Source: LC029 sp036676475 (GTDB taxonomy: Bacteria > Bacillota > Bacilli > Aneurinibacillales > RAOX-1). Taken from it: DNA of 63,984 nt. The number at the start of each line of letters is the position of its first letter. Position 1 is the first letter of the stretch. The notes beneath the pieces were generated by a model. The model was not told the DNA's origin and did no database searches. It saw nothing but the letters and a program-made list of their open reading frames with translations. Made by a program: the position numbers and the translations under genes. Positions 42,505 to 51,965 of this stretch are shown one piece after another. Where the stretch lies: assembly GCA_036676475.1 (NCBI GenBank), contig JAKFCU010000100.1:1-63984 (forward strand). The letters are read 5' to 3'.

Positions 42505-42669
42505 ATGCAAGCTGACATGAAGATGGAAGATGTTTTGGAAAAATTGAGAGTGTTAAAAAAGAATGGCGAATCTTTAGCGAAGAAAACAGTAAAGGTAAAA
42601 CATCCACAACTAATGAAGAATGTCCTGTTTTACTTTCCGTCATGGAATCATGCTCTTGAGAAAATCTAG
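42505..42669 (+). CDS. Small protein (54 residues), likely conserved
   Basis: ATG 42505 follows AAGGAGTGA by 6 nt. The product is basic and helical (MEDVLEKLRVLKKNGESLAKKTVKVKHPQL) and ends with an aromatic motif (LFYFPSWNHALEKI). A strong terminator follows 10 nt after the stop, so this is a complete single-gene unit. No function known; the charge and helix pattern would suit nucleic-acid or protein binding. Confidence 0.7.
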   Translation: MQADMKMEDVLEKLRVLKKNGESLAKKTVKVKHPQLMKNVLFYFPSWNHALEKI

Positions 42670-42678
42670 CTAAAAATA

Positions 42679-42719
42679 TAAATAAGGGTTATCAGTTTGA
42701 ATGCTGATAACCCTTATTG
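42679..42719. terminator. 15-bp-stem terminator
   Basis: AATAAGGGTTATCAG and CTGATAACCCTTATT pair perfectly across an 8-nt loop, after the 54-residue gene. Confidence 0.88.
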
Positions 42720-42908
42720 GCACTGTTACCGACCTGCAAATATATGTAGTGATGTTAGCTGAACATGATGTGCTATAGGAGGATATGGAATTTTGTTTGT
42801 CAAAAATTCTAACAAAAAGGTATCTAAAGCTTCGTGTTTTTATATAATGTAAAATAATACGTTATATTATTATTATTGATATTTTATTATCGGAAGGAGC
42901 TCATGAAT

Positions 42909-43088
42909 ATGACAAAATTAGAAAGAATTACATTTTTACTAAAGTATAAAGATAATTTAATCGATAAGTTTAATGATCATTCGACCACTTATACCGAATC
43001 GGTTCAAATTACTGACATGATGCGAAATGTTAATATGGAAATACAATCCTTAAAGGGAATGATCTATACTGAGAATGATGCAATATAA
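42909..43088 (+). CDS. Small protein (59 residues), unknown
   Basis: ATG 42909 has AAGGAG 9 nt upstream (the ATG at 42903 is 3 nt away). Charged helical sequence (KLERITFLLKYKDNLIDKFND; VQITDMMRNVNMEIQSLKGM) that could form a helical hairpin. Broadly like Spo0E-type small regulators in size and helix plan, but the Spo0E signature SxxxD is not visible. Confidence 0.55.
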   Translation: MTKLERITFLLKYKDNLIDKFNDHSTTYTESVQITDMMRNVNMEIQSLKGMIYTENDAI

Positions 43089-43154
43089 GACCATATTATA
43101 TGAGGAAGGATACCGATTCAGTGATTAGTACTGGAGGTATCCTTTTTTATTATA

Positions 43155-43202
43155 ATAGCCGAGAAGACCCCACCTCTTAGCGCTAAGTGTAGGTGGGGGA
43201 GG
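43155..43202. repeat. Solo IS605-type end hairpin
   Basis: GAGAAGACCCCACCT (43160-43174) and AGGTGGGG form the stem. The left flank AGCCGAGAAGACCCC is nearly the same as that of the TnpB element at the window end (AGCGAGAAGACCCCC, about 63748). No transposase gene is attached. It abuts the nspC stop codon and may act as its terminator. Confidence 0.6.
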
Positions 43203-43205
43203 ATG

Positions 43206-44333
43206 TCAAGCTAGTCTCATCTTAAAATCTTGATAGCCGAATTCATGCACGATTTGACAATCACCATCTTTATCTCGAACAACAATGGCTGGAAGTGGCA
43301 TACCGTTAAACGTAGTGTTTTTCACCATCGAGTAAATGGCCATGTCGCCAAAGACAAGCCGGTCGCCACTCTTCAAAGGCTTATCAAAAGAATAGTCCCC
43401 AATAATATCACCCGAAAGACAAGTTGGTCCACCAAGTCGATACGTATATGGCTTCTCACCTGCTTCTCCAGAGCCAATAAGGGGCGGACGATAAGGCATT
43501 TCCAAAACATCAGGCATATGACAGGCTGCAGAAGTGTCAAGTATAGCGATATCCATACCGTTTTGCAGAGTATCTAGCACCGTAGTGATCAGGAAACCAG
43601 CATTCAAAGCAACGGCTTCCCCAGGCTCAAGATAAACCTGCAGATTGTATTTTTCCTGCATACGCCTAATGCAGTCTTCTAATAAGGGGATATCATAATC
43701 TTCTCGTGTAATATGGTGACCCCCGCCAAAGTTGATCCATTCCATTTGCGAAAGCCACGGTCCAAATTTCTCTTCAACAGCATCAAGTGTTTTTGCCAAA
43801 TCATCAGAGTTCTGCTGACAAAGGGTATGAAAGTGTAGCCCAGAAACACCAACAAGCGATTCTGGACGAAAATTTTCGATTGTGACACCGAATCTAGAAC
43901 CTATCGCACAAGGGTTATAGATTTCGTGCCCAACTTGCGTAGAGCATTCAGGATTGATGCGAAGGCCGATTTTTTTACCAGCTTTTAAAACTCTTTCCCT
44001 AAATTTCTCTACCTGTGAAAAAGAATTGAAGATAAGGTGATCACAAAGAGAGATAATTTCATCCATTTGATCTTCACGATAGGCAGGGGCAAAGACGTGA
44101 TTTTCTTTCCCCATCTCCTCATAGCCAAGCCGTGCCTCATATAATCCGCTTGCTGTCGTACCACACAAATACTTGCTGATTAGTGGATACATCGCATACA
44201 TAGAAAATGCTTTTTGTGCCAAAATTATCTTAGCGCCCGTACGTTCCATGACTCCGTTTAGGATCTTAAGATTCTTTTCCAGAAGTTCTTCATCTACTAC
44301 ATAACAAGGTGTAGGTAATTCCTCAAAGCGCAT
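43206..44333 (-). CDS. nspC: Carboxynorspermidine/carboxyspermidine decarboxylase
   Basis: 375 residues. Alanine-racemase-fold PLP decarboxylase: the Schiff-base Lys is in ILAQKAFSMYA near 41, the glycine-rich phosphate loop is NFGGGHHITRED, EPGEAVALNAG follows, and the dimer-interface Cys/Asp region is LGGPTCLSGDIIGDY. It decarboxylates carboxy(nor)spermidine to (nor)spermidine. It starts one base after the stop of the synthase gene, so the two are translationally linked. Confidence 0.93.
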   Translation of the reverse strand: MRFEELPTPCYVVDEELLEKNLKILNGVMERTGAKIILAQKAFSMYAMYPLISKYLCGTTASGLYEARLGYEEMGKENHVFAPAYREDQMDEIISLCDHLIFNSFSQVEKFRERVLKAGKKIGLRINPECSTQVGHEIYNPCAIGSRFGVTIENFRPESLVGVSGLHFHTLCQQNSDDLAKTLDAVEEKFGPWLSQMEWINFGGGHHITREDYDIPLLEDCIRRMQEKYNLQVYLEPGEAVALNAGFLITTVLDTLQNGMDIAILDTSAACHMPDVLEMPYRPPLIGSGEAGEKPYTYRLGGPTCLSGDIIGDYSFDKPLKSGDRLVFGDMAIYSMVKNTTFNGMPLPAIVVRDKDGDCQIVHEFGYQDFKMRLA

Positions 44334-44334
44334 G

Positions 44335-45588
44335 TTATCTAACGAGCTCCGCTTCTAAAAGATCTTCAGACTCTTCCTCCGCAGGATATGCATCTACAAG
44401 CTCTGGATTCAAGCTTTCTTTCCATGGCAGTCCCCATTTGTTCAACGCATCCATGAACGGATCTGGATCAAATTCTTCAATATTGTATACGCCTGGCTTA
44501 TTCCACTTTCCAGTCATCAGCATCATGGCACCAATCATCGCAGGAACGCCTGTTGTATAAGATATTGCTTGGGATCCTACTTCTTTATAGCATTCTTCAT
44601 GGTCACAAACATTGTATACATAATACGTTTTGTCTTTTCCGTCCTTTTTACCTTTAAAGATACAACCAATGTTCGTTTTTCCCTTTGTTCGTGGACCAAG
44701 GGAAGCAGGATCAGGTAAAATGGCTTTCAAGAACTGAAGCGGAATAATTTGTTTTCCTTCGTATTCAATTGGCTCAATAGAAGTCATGCCAACATTTTCA
44801 AGACATTTTAGGTGTGTTATATAACTTTGGCCAAATGTCATGAAGAAACGGATTCGCTTAATACCAGGAATATTCACGGCAAGAGATTCAAGTTCTTCGT
44901 GGTACAACAAATACATATCTTTTTCGCCAACTTCAGGGAAGTTATATACGCGTTTGATTTCCATTGGTGATGTCTCGATCCATTCCCCTTTTTCCCAATA
45001 TCTTCCGTTTGCAGAAACCTCACGGATATTGATTTCAGGATTAAAATTCGTAGCAAAAGGATAGCCATGATCCCCAGCGTTACAGTCAAGAATATCAATG
45101 TATTCAATTTCGTCAAAGTGATGTTTAAGTGCATGAGCAGAAAAAACACCTGTAACACCAGGGTCAAAGCCGCTTCCTAAAAGAGCCGTAATACCAGCCT
45201 TTTCAAAACGTTCACGATAATCCCACTGCCATTTGTATTCAAATTTTGCAGTATCTTCCGGCTCATAATTTGCAGTATCCAGGTAGTTCGTTTTTGTTGC
45301 AAGACAAGCATCCATAATGGTTAAATCTTGATACGGCAAAGCTAGATTGATTACGATGTCTGGTTTTACCTCTACAATTAAATCAATTAGATCTTCCACA
45401 ATGTTGGCATCAACCTGTGCTGTCGTAATTTTTGTTTTTCCACCATCCAGTTTTGCTTTTAATGCATCACATTTAGATTTTGTACGGCTTGCGATACAAA
45501 TTTCTTCAAAAACCTCACTATTTTGAACACATTTGTGGATCGTTACCGATGCCACTCCGCCACAACCAATAATTAGTGCTTTTCCCAT
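44335..45588 (-). CDS. Carboxynorspermidine synthase (saccharopine-dehydrogenase-like)
   Basis: 417 residues. N-terminal Rossmann fold LIIGCGGVASVTIHKC, then NLALPYQDLTIMDACL and GSGFDPGVTGVFSAH, as in carboxy(nor)spermidine dehydrogenases of the Lys1/saccharopine family. It condenses aspartate semialdehyde with diaminopropane or putrescine using NADPH. With nspC it forms the AdoMet-independent polyamine route. Aspartate semialdehyde is also the ectB substrate, so two pathways in this window draw on one precursor. Confidence 0.92.
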   Translation of the reverse strand: MGKALIIGCGGVASVTIHKCVQNSEVFEEICIASRTKSKCDALKAKLDGGKTKITTAQVDANIVEDLIDLIVEVKPDIVINLALPYQDLTIMDACLATKTNYLDTANYEPEDTAKFEYKWQWDYRERFEKAGITALLGSGFDPGVTGVFSAHALKHHFDEIEYIDILDCNAGDHGYPFATNFNPEINIREVSANGRYWEKGEWIETSPMEIKRVYNFPEVGEKDMYLLYHEELESLAVNIPGIKRIRFFMTFGQSYITHLKCLENVGMTSIEPIEYEGKQIIPLQFLKAILPDPASLGPRTKGKTNIGCIFKGKKDGKDKTYYVYNVCDHEECYKEVGSQAISYTTGVPAMIGAMMLMTGKWNKPGVYNIEEFDPDPFMDALNKWGLPWKESLNPELVDAYPAEEESEDLLEAELVR

Positions 45589-45718
45589 TTTCTTATCTCC
45601 TAACTAAATATATTTTTCAAAGCTAAGATCCATTCCCTGTTAACCTAAGCAGCCCACGTTTAAACGTTACCGAGTTTTTTGGGAAAAAATTTTTAACTAC
45701 GTCTAAAATTTGCAAATA

Positions 45719-45764
45719 AAAAAAGCAAGTGAATAGACGCATGATTGCGCATCACTTGCTTTGA
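45719..45764 (-). terminator. Terminator-like hairpin in the polyamine operon leader
   Basis: Minus strand AAAGCAAGTGAT...ATTCACTTGCTTTTTTT: 9-11 bp stem with T7, about 130-175 nt upstream of the synthase start. It can end an upstream transcript or act as an attenuator. Confidence 0.6.
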
Positions 45765-45779
45765 TATAATGATTAATAT

Positions 45780-46640
45780 TTAAGAAGCCCTATTAAAAAT
45801 CCGACAAAATTCGCATGAATTCGTCAGCCATAAAACTTAAGGTTTTATGGAAGCTCTCAATATTCAATATATCATTTAGGTTCAGAGTCTATATAGCAAA
45901 TAATTACTTTTAGCACTCTTATTGACCGTTTCACAAGTTGATGTGCATAGCACTGGTTGTAAAGTAACCAACTTATAAAATTTGAGCTTTTAACTCAATC
46001 AATAAGGCAACTAAAGTTGCCAATCGGCATTTGACCCGGCTGTCCGTATGGCCTTAACTTCCTTAAGAAAGTGGTCAAAATTCTCTGCTCGAAAAGACCC
46101 AGAAGATAATATTGAATACTGGCTTTTAATTAATACCCCTTTATATTATCAGCATATATAAAAAACAGCAATATAAAAATAAAAAATTTTTTTCATAATC
46201 TTAGACTAACCAATTCATAACCTCATTTACATACGTTATGGTGAACCGTACCACAAATAAGGGCTAAATTTTTCGTGCGGGAACAGAATAGAGACATGTA
46301 AAGAGGCTGGAACGGGAATAGTGATGGTGGAAACAGAAATCATAATAATCGCTAGAAATAATGGAAAGACCGACTGGTATAGAAGTCGGTCTTTTTGACG
46401 GTATAAGAAAGTATAAACTTCACTGACTTAACATCCTTAGACCGCATAAAAAGCTTCCGCTAAAGAAGAACTTGGCTACCTCTCCGAATATGCTTCAATA
46501 GAAGCTTTTTTTATTTTTTCCTTGTTCCAAACTATTGAGCAAATTATTTCACGTGACCAATATTTTACATATAGCCTTCTATGGTTAAAATGATGAAGAA
46601 TAATCGATATACTCTTTTAACCGAAAGGATTGAGGATTTG
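45780..46640. other. Gene-poor region with several hairpins
   Basis: No confident gene. Inverted repeat CCATAAAAC/GTTTTATGG at 45828-45850; GGCAAC-TAAA-GTTGCC at 46007-46020; a plus-strand terminator AAAGACCGACT/AGTCGGTCTTTTT at 46362-46395; another AAAAAGCTTC/GAAGCTTTTTTT at 46447-46513. On the minus strand 46130-46011 a 39-codon frame (RAENFDHFLKEVKAIRTAGSN) follows AAAGGGG but would need an ATT start; it may be a decayed gene end. Likely a worn-out locus. Confidence 0.5.
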
Positions 46641-46760
46641 ATGACAATGCCTATTTGTCCACCTGATCTTTCATCACTGAACGAGAATCGTTCGGTTGCA
46701 CCCGGAAAAATTGAAACGTCCGATAACAGCGTTGGAGGGGTTTACCGTGATGATGAATAA
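46641..46760 (+). CDS. Short upstream ORF (39 residues) overlapping the glycosyltransferase start
   Basis: ATG 46641 with GAGG 5 nt upstream; the product (MTMPICPPDLSSLNENRSVA...) is hydrophilic without a motif. Its stop TAA (46758-46760) lies just inside the next gene, so it could couple translation, or be the tail of a former gene. Low certainty of being functional. Confidence 0.4.
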   Translation: MTMPICPPDLSSLNENRSVAPGKIETSDNSVGGVYRDDE

Positions 46761-48378
46761 ACAGCTGCGAATCACCCAATTAAAGTTTCGATGGCTTTCC
46801 AACGATTGGACCATTAGCTTTATTTTGTTTCTTCTCGCTTTCATCATCCGTATTCCTTACCTGTATGATGTTCCCCGATTCATCGATGAGTGGAGAGAGA
46901 TTGGGCTGTCTGCCCAGATCGGAAGGGGAGAGGCTTGGCCGCTGCACAATACGTCCCACGATATTGGTCCGTTTCATAATTATGTCTTGGCAGGACTGTT
47001 TTCCCTATTCGGTTTTAATGTGTACATACCCAGGCTATATGTAGCGGTCACCAGCGCGGCTACCGTAGTGGTCACTTTTTGGATTGCCAGGCATTGGGCG
47101 GGTAAGATTACGGCTATTTTCGCCGCTTTGCTTTTAGCAACGAACAGTATGCACATTCTGGTTACCCATATGGCATGGTCGAATGATACCACTCCTTTTT
47201 TCGTAGGGTTAGCCGTACTCGTATCCCTCAAGGCCATGGATCAGGAGAGACGGTTATTATGGGCTTTGACTGGGTTGGCCTGGGCGATTGCCCTGCAGAC
47301 TCACCCATCCGTAGTCGCTGCGTTGCTGGGCGTGATGTTCTACTTCACCCGCCAATTTGGCTGGCGAGCTTTCTACCGGGACACCCGCTTCCGAATGGGG
47401 ATTGCCGTTTTTATAGCGGGATATAGCAACATGATTGTTCACAATATTATCAAACCATGGGATTCAGTTCTTTGGGTGAAGCGAAAGGACTACGCGTTAA
47501 ATCAGGAATGGTCGATTCAAGGATACATTCATAACCTATTCGAGATGGGCAGGGAATTGGTTTACTCCTTAGCCAGCGCCTTTCCTGATGGAAAAGGGTG
47601 GCTGCACGGCATGAGTTTCTTCCTCCTGTTCTTCTTTATCATCGGGTTGATAGACGGGTTCCGCCGGCTATACCGTTTCCGTCACGGAGCTTTCGTATTG
47701 GCGATTGTCATCTCCAGTTTCCTGGTGATTCCGATCCTGAATGATCAATACAAATTTTATGTTTGGACAAGATATATCGCCTATCTATTTCCTCTTTGCT
47801 TTGTCTCTGTTGCCTTAGGGTTTCAAGCTTGGTCCCGCTATTGGGCGGACAGAAGCCAAACCCGGCAGTGGAGCCTGCCGCTCAGATCAGTCCTGACCGT
47901 GGTATGGGCGGTTATCTTCATCTTGCCGCTGCATCATTTTTATAATTATGCAGAGTCTTATATTCAATCCGGACAGGACAACTCCGCGGAATTTTTGGCG
48001 GTACAAACCCTGCAGTCCAAACATACCAAACAGACGGTCATCGCTGTGGACAAGCAGGTAAAGCAGGCCGAAGCGGTCAGCAAGATGCTTAGGGTAAAGG
48101 GGTTTAGAAGTCCTTTGGTGGGGGTAGATCCGAACGAGGTGCTTGGAGTTCAGGCCGTCCCATCGAACTGGGGCAAAGGAATAGATGCGACCTTCTATAG
48201 CAGATGGAAAAAGGCGTTAGCAAAACACAATCCCCATACCTGGTATGTTCTATCACTGGATAACAAAGACACATTAACGACTCTTTTTGATATTGAATGG
48301 GCTGAAGGGGAGGTCATTCAGGGGGAAAGTGGAAATCAGACATATTTTATAGGCCGAATTGCTTCTTACGAATATTGA
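46750..48378 (+). CDS. GT39/ArnT-like membrane glycosyltransferase
   Basis: About 543 residues starting at GTG 46747, ATG 46750 or ATG 46753 (GGAGGGG 6-9 nt upstream). Around 11-12 membrane helices with a first extracytoplasmic loop bearing the acidic catalytic pair (PRFIDEWREIGLS) and a further motif HNTSHDIGPFHNYVLAGL, typical of dolichyl/undecaprenyl-phosphate-sugar dependent GT-C enzymes. The C-terminal 110 residues are soluble and probably extracellular. Acceptor unknown. Single gene, then a terminator at 48472. Confidence 0.82.
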   Translation: MMNKQLRITQLKFRWLSNDWTISFILFLLAFIIRIPYLYDVPRFIDEWREIGLSAQIGRGEAWPLHNTSHDIGPFHNYVLAGLFSLFGFNVYIPRLYVAVTSAATVVVTFWIARHWAGKITAIFAALLLATNSMHILVTHMAWSNDTTPFFVGLAVLVSLKAMDQERRLLWALTGLAWAIALQTHPSVVAALLGVMFYFTRQFGWRAFYRDTRFRMGIAVFIAGYSNMIVHNIIKPWDSVLWVKRKDYALNQEWSIQGYIHNLFEMGRELVYSLASAFPDGKGWLHGMSFFLLFFFIIGLIDGFRRLYRFRHGAFVLAIVISSFLVIPILNDQYKFYVWTRYIAYLFPLCFVSVALGFQAWSRYWADRSQTRQWSLPLRSVLTVVWAVIFILPLHHFYNYAESYIQSGQDNSAEFLAVQTLQSKHTKQTVIAVDKQVKQAEAVSKMLRVKGFRSPLVGVDPNEVLGVQAVPSNWGKGIDATFYSRWKKALAKHNPHTWYVLSLDNKDTLTTLFDIEWAEGEVIQGESGNQTYFIGRIASYEY

Positions 48379-48471
48379 TCTTTTTCAAACCACCTTAGGC
48401 ATGATTGGGGGTATTATTCCTAGTTCCCAATTTCTGACTAGATGTATGCTTGCCGCTGAAAATTGGAATGT

Positions 48472-48508
48472 GGAAGCCTGCTATTTTAAAGCAGGCTTCT
48501 TTTCCTGT
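48472..48508. terminator. Terminator between convergent genes
   Basis: GAAGCCTGCT-ATTTTA-AAGCAGGCTTC with TTTTCC, between the glycosyltransferase and the EamA transporter. Confidence 0.85.
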
Positions 48509-48522
48509 TCCCCGATGTACCG

Positions 48523-49449
48523 TTATCCACACTTAGGAATTTCCAACGTTTTTTCCTTCTTCCTGATGATCAGTTTTAGCCCATCGACATTAACTAAAAC
48601 AACCCCTGCCACAATGGTCATTCCTCCCATTAGAGAAAATAAGGAGAGGACTTCGTTATACCAAAATACCCCTAGGCATAAGGCAATGAAGGGGGAGATA
48701 TACAGCCAGGTGGATGGAAAAACAGGATTGGTTTGGGAAACTAGCCAATAAAAGAGGCTGTGTCCAACCATGGAGCCGACCATGGTTAAGTACAGGAGGG
48801 AAGTGACCGCTTGATGATTGGCGAATGACTCCAGATGGACTTGTTCTGTGAATAAAGATAAGACAATAAGCAAGGTTCCCCCATGCATCATTTGTGCTGC
48901 GTTGAGGGCTATCGGTGAGGTAGCCGGAAATTGCGGGATCACATGTTTCGAATAGAGAGCACCGGACGAATAAAATATTTCGCCCAGTAAAATGACCAAG
49001 CAGCCCAATATAAAATACAGGCTAACCCTTACGGTCAAACTGGGTAAAAGAAGCAGCACTACACCTGCAAAACCAATCAAACATCCTACAAGGGATAGAG
49101 GTGAGGCCTTTTGACGCAATATAAAGGTTTGAAGCAGTAAAATCATGATTGGTCCAGTGGCGGATAAGACCGCAGCAATTCCGGAAGGGATGTGCTGTTC
49201 GGCCCAGTATAGGGTAGAAAACGTGCCAAAGGTTAATCCAATACCAGTAAATAACATCTCCTTTCGCAAAAGCAGAGCGAAGGTTGCCCTTCTATTCCAT
49301 ACCATCCAAGTCAAAAGGATGGCTCCAGCCGTTAGAAAACGAATCCCTGCTGAGAAAAAAGGGGGAAGGCCTGCATCAATGCCCACCTTAATGGCCAGAA
49401 AAGTTGTGCCGAAAACCATGCACATTATGATATAACCCAAAATAACCAT
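48523..49449 (-). CDS. EamA/DMT-superfamily transporter
   Basis: 308 residues from ATG 49449 (GGAGG 7 nt upstream; the ATG at 49455 is too close). Ten membrane helices in two EamA repeats (FGTTFLAIKVGIDAGLPPFF; NPVFPSTWLYISPFIALCLG). DMT exporters remove amino acids, metabolites or bases. It is divergent from a MocR-type regulator 110 bp away, a very common pairing in which the regulator controls the exporter. Confidence 0.88.
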   Translation of the reverse strand: MVILGYIIMCMVFGTTFLAIKVGIDAGLPPFFSAGIRFLTAGAILLTWMVWNRRATFALLLRKEMLFTGIGLTFGTFSTLYWAEQHIPSGIAAVLSATGPIMILLLQTFILRQKASPLSLVGCLIGFAGVVLLLLPSLTVRVSLYFILGCLVILLGEIFYSSGALYSKHVIPQFPATSPIALNAAQMMHGGTLLIVLSLFTEQVHLESFANHQAVTSLLYLTMVGSMVGHSLFYWLVSQTNPVFPSTWLYISPFIALCLGVFWYNEVLSLFSLMGGMTIVAGVVLVNVDGLKLIIRKKEKTLEIPKCG

Positions 49450-49488
49450 GTTCATTCCTCCTCTTGTTTATTCATCATAAAGGGAAGG

Positions 49489-49523
49489 GAATAGAACAGA
49501 TGGTATAGAATAGAACAGATAAT
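49489..49523. promoter_or_regulatory. Direct repeats in the EamA/MocR divergent promoter
   Basis: GAATAGAACAGAT occurs at 49489-49501 and 49508-49520, a 19-bp period. Tandem direct repeats are the usual MocR binding layout. A TATAAT -10 for the regulator follows at 49535-49540. Confidence 0.75.
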
Positions 49524-49564
49524 GGAATCTAAGCTATAATAGGGGCAAATGGGAGGGAAAGGGA

Positions 49565-50956
49565 ATGTTGGATTCAAATAAGCTCTTTGAGCAAGTATAT
49601 GACTATGTGACTGATCGAATCCATCGCGGAGAGTGGAAGGAGCATGAAAAACTGCCATCCATTCGATCCCTGGCAAAGGAATTGGACGTTCATCGACTAA
49701 CCGTCTTTAGGGCCTGCCAATTGCTGAAACAGCATGGAAAAGTGTATGTAAAAGAGAAAACGGGCTATTATGTCCATCCGCATTCCAACAGTAGATGGGA
49801 CAGGCATTCCTTGCAAGATCCTATCATCTCCTCTTATGTTCATGAAAGCCATCTCTCGGAAATTCATCAAGTGCAGGCTACTTACCAATTTTCTAAAGCT
49901 CTAATCGATCCGAATCTGTTACCTAATCTTTATTTAGCTGAATATGTCAAAAAAGTATTCGATTTGTATCCAAAAGTGCTTGCCACTTATTCGTCCCTTC
50001 AAGGGGATGATGAATTGCGTGATTCCCTTGTTCACTATTTTACCAACCGTCATCAATTCTATCTTTCGGCTGAAGAGGTATTAATCACGTCGGGGGCGGG
50101 GCAGGCCATCGATCTGGTTGCCCGGGTTTTGGTAAAGCCAAGGGATGCTGTTTTACTGGAAAGGCCGACTTATAGTGCAGCCATTGACGTTTTCCGCCAG
50201 CAGGGAGCAAATATCATCCCGATTGACATTTATTCTCACGGATATGATTTGGAACAAGTGGAAAAGGTGATGAAGGAATACAAGCCCCGCCTTTTTTATC
50301 TGAATCCAACGTTTCATAATCCGACGGGCTACACGGTACCATCCGAACAGCGGAAGCAATTGGTCGAACTCGCAGAACAGTATCGGTGTGTACTCGTAGA
50401 GGATGATCCTTTTCACGATATTTATTTTGATAAAGAACCGCCCTTACCCCTGTTTGCCTACGATACTGAAGGGGTTGTGATTTACATTCGGAGTTTCAGT
50501 AAATATGTCGCTCCAGGTCTTCGCATTGCAGCGGTAACCTGTCGTCCGTTCATGATGAAGGTTCTTTTAAAAGCGAAGTCGCTATCCGATAATGGTTCCC
50601 CCCTGTTAAACCAAAAGATATTCTTGCATTATTTCTCTTCTTCACGTCTGCAACAGCATCTGGCAAAGCTTCGGACTGCCCTTTCGATTCGAAAGGAGAT
50701 CATGGAAGAAGAATTATCTGCCACCAACTGGAAATGGATGAGTCCGTCAGGCGGCCTCAATTTATGGATACAATTTCCTGAGGAAATCTCTATGGAGAAC
50801 TTAATGGCCAAAAGCAGGGAGCAGTCTCTCAGTTTCGTTCCCGGAACGATTTGCGACCCTCTAAGGGAATTTCATTCATGGGTCCGCTTAAGTTATTCTT
50901 ATATTAATGAAAAGCAATTACGGGATGGGATGCAGCGCTTGATCAGCTTGAGGTAG
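49565..50956 (+). CDS. MocR-family (GntR-HTH/aminotransferase) regulator
   Basis: 463 residues. GntR wHTH (1-75; KLPSIRSLAKELDVHRLTVFRACQLL) fused to a class I aminotransferase fold with PLP-binding SFSKYVAPGLRIA near residue 305, NPTFHNPTGYT near 240 and the C-terminal WVRLSYSY Arg. MocR proteins sense PLP adducts rather than catalyse transamination. It probably controls the divergent EamA exporter through the 19-bp-period repeats between them. Confidence 0.9.
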   Translation: MLDSNKLFEQVYDYVTDRIHRGEWKEHEKLPSIRSLAKELDVHRLTVFRACQLLKQHGKVYVKEKTGYYVHPHSNSRWDRHSLQDPIISSYVHESHLSEIHQVQATYQFSKALIDPNLLPNLYLAEYVKKVFDLYPKVLATYSSLQGDDELRDSLVHYFTNRHQFYLSAEEVLITSGAGQAIDLVARVLVKPRDAVLLERPTYSAAIDVFRQQGANIIPIDIYSHGYDLEQVEKVMKEYKPRLFYLNPTFHNPTGYTVPSEQRKQLVELAEQYRCVLVEDDPFHDIYFDKEPPLPLFAYDTEGVVIYIRSFSKYVAPGLRIAAVTCRPFMMKVLLKAKSLSDNGSPLLNQKIFLHYFSSSRLQQHLAKLRTALSIRKEIMEEELSATNWKWMSPSGGLNLWIQFPEEISMENLMAKSREQSLSFVPGTICDPLREFHSWVRLSYSYINEKQLRDGMQRLISLR

Positions 50957-50987
50957 TAAGGATCTCATAAACAGGAGGAAAAAGTGA

Positions 50988-51965
50988 ATGGGTTTAAAAA
51001 AATTAATGAAAAGTAAAGTGTTTTTGCTTTCTCTTGCACTCGTTGCATTCATTTATATCAATAACAGTTCTTATTTTACCAAACAGCGTAATGGAGAACC
51101 TTTCCTGCTTGCTCATCGTGGGCTTGCCCAAACTTTCAATCTGGAAGGAGTTACGAATGATACCTGTACAGCTGAGCGAATATATAATCCAGAACATCCT
51201 TACTTGGAAAATACAATACCATCTATGGAAGCTGCCTTTCAAGCTGGGGCTGATATGGTTGAATTTGATATTAAACCAACGAAAGAAGGACGATTCGCTG
51301 TATTTCATGATTGGACTCTTGATTGCCGAACAAATGGAAAAGGTGTTACAAAAGACTATACCATGGCAGAATTACAGAAATTTGATATGGGATATGGCTA
51401 CACTTTTGATAATGGAAAAACGTATCCTTTCCGTGGCAAAGGAGTGGGACTTATGCCATCTATGGAAGAAGTTATATCCCATTTCCCAGAGCGTTTGTTT
51501 TTAATACATATTAAAAGCAACGACCCAAAAGAGGGAGAACAACTTGCGCAATATCTCGCTAAACTACCAGAAAAACGGCTGAATCAGTTGACCATCTACG
51601 GTGGTGATAAGCCTATCGAGGTGTTAAAAGAACATCTTCCAGACCTCCGAGTTATGTCAAAAGCTACAATGAAAAGTGGCTTGATTCCTTATATCCTTGT
51701 AGGGTGGACAGGATATGTTCCTTCAGCTTTAAAGAATACACAATTGCATATTCCTGAAAAAATTGCTCCTTGGTTGTGGGGATGGCCCAATCGTTTTCTA
51801 AACCGCATGGATAAGGCAGGGACTCGTGTTATCGTGGTGGGAGGGGATGGCAGTGATTTTTCCAGCGGATTTGATTCTCCTGAAGATATCAAGCGACTGC
51901 CCATTAACTATACTGGTGGTATTTGGACGAATCGGATTGATCGAATTGCTTCTTTGTATGACTAG
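50988..51965 (+). CDS. Membrane-anchored glycerophosphodiester phosphodiesterase
   Basis: 325 residues. An N-terminal hydrophobic helix (about 9-25) probably anchors it outside. The GDPD TIM barrel shows LLAHRGL near 43, PYLENTIPSMEAAFQAGADMVEFDIKPTKEG (ENT, then the E/D metal ligands) near 78-100, and VFHDWTLDCRTNGKG near 106. It cleaves deacylated phospholipid headgroups to glycerol-3-phosphate. 31 nt after the MocR gene on the same strand, maybe co-transcribed by read-through. Confidence 0.92.
   Translation: MGLKKLMKSKVFLLSLALVAFIYINNSSYFTKQRNGEPFLLAHRGLAQTFNLEGVTNDTCTAERIYNPEHPYLENTIPSMEAAFQAGADMVEFDIKPTKEGRFAVFHDWTLDCRTNGKGVTKDYTMAELQKFDMGYGYTFDNGKTYPFRGKGVGLMPSMEEVISHFPERLFLIHIKSNDPKEGEQLAQYLAKLPEKRLNQLTIYGGDKPIEVLKEHLPDLRVMSKATMKSGLIPYILVGWTGYVPSALKNTQLHIPEKIAPWLWGWPNRFLNRMDKAGTRVIVVGGDGSDFSSGFDSPEDIKRLPINYTGGIWTNRIDRIASLYD

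Noticed and set aside
46011..46130. 39-codon minus-strand frame with SD-like AAAGGGG
   Set aside because: Would need an ATT start and has no recognised family; left as part of the gene-poor region.
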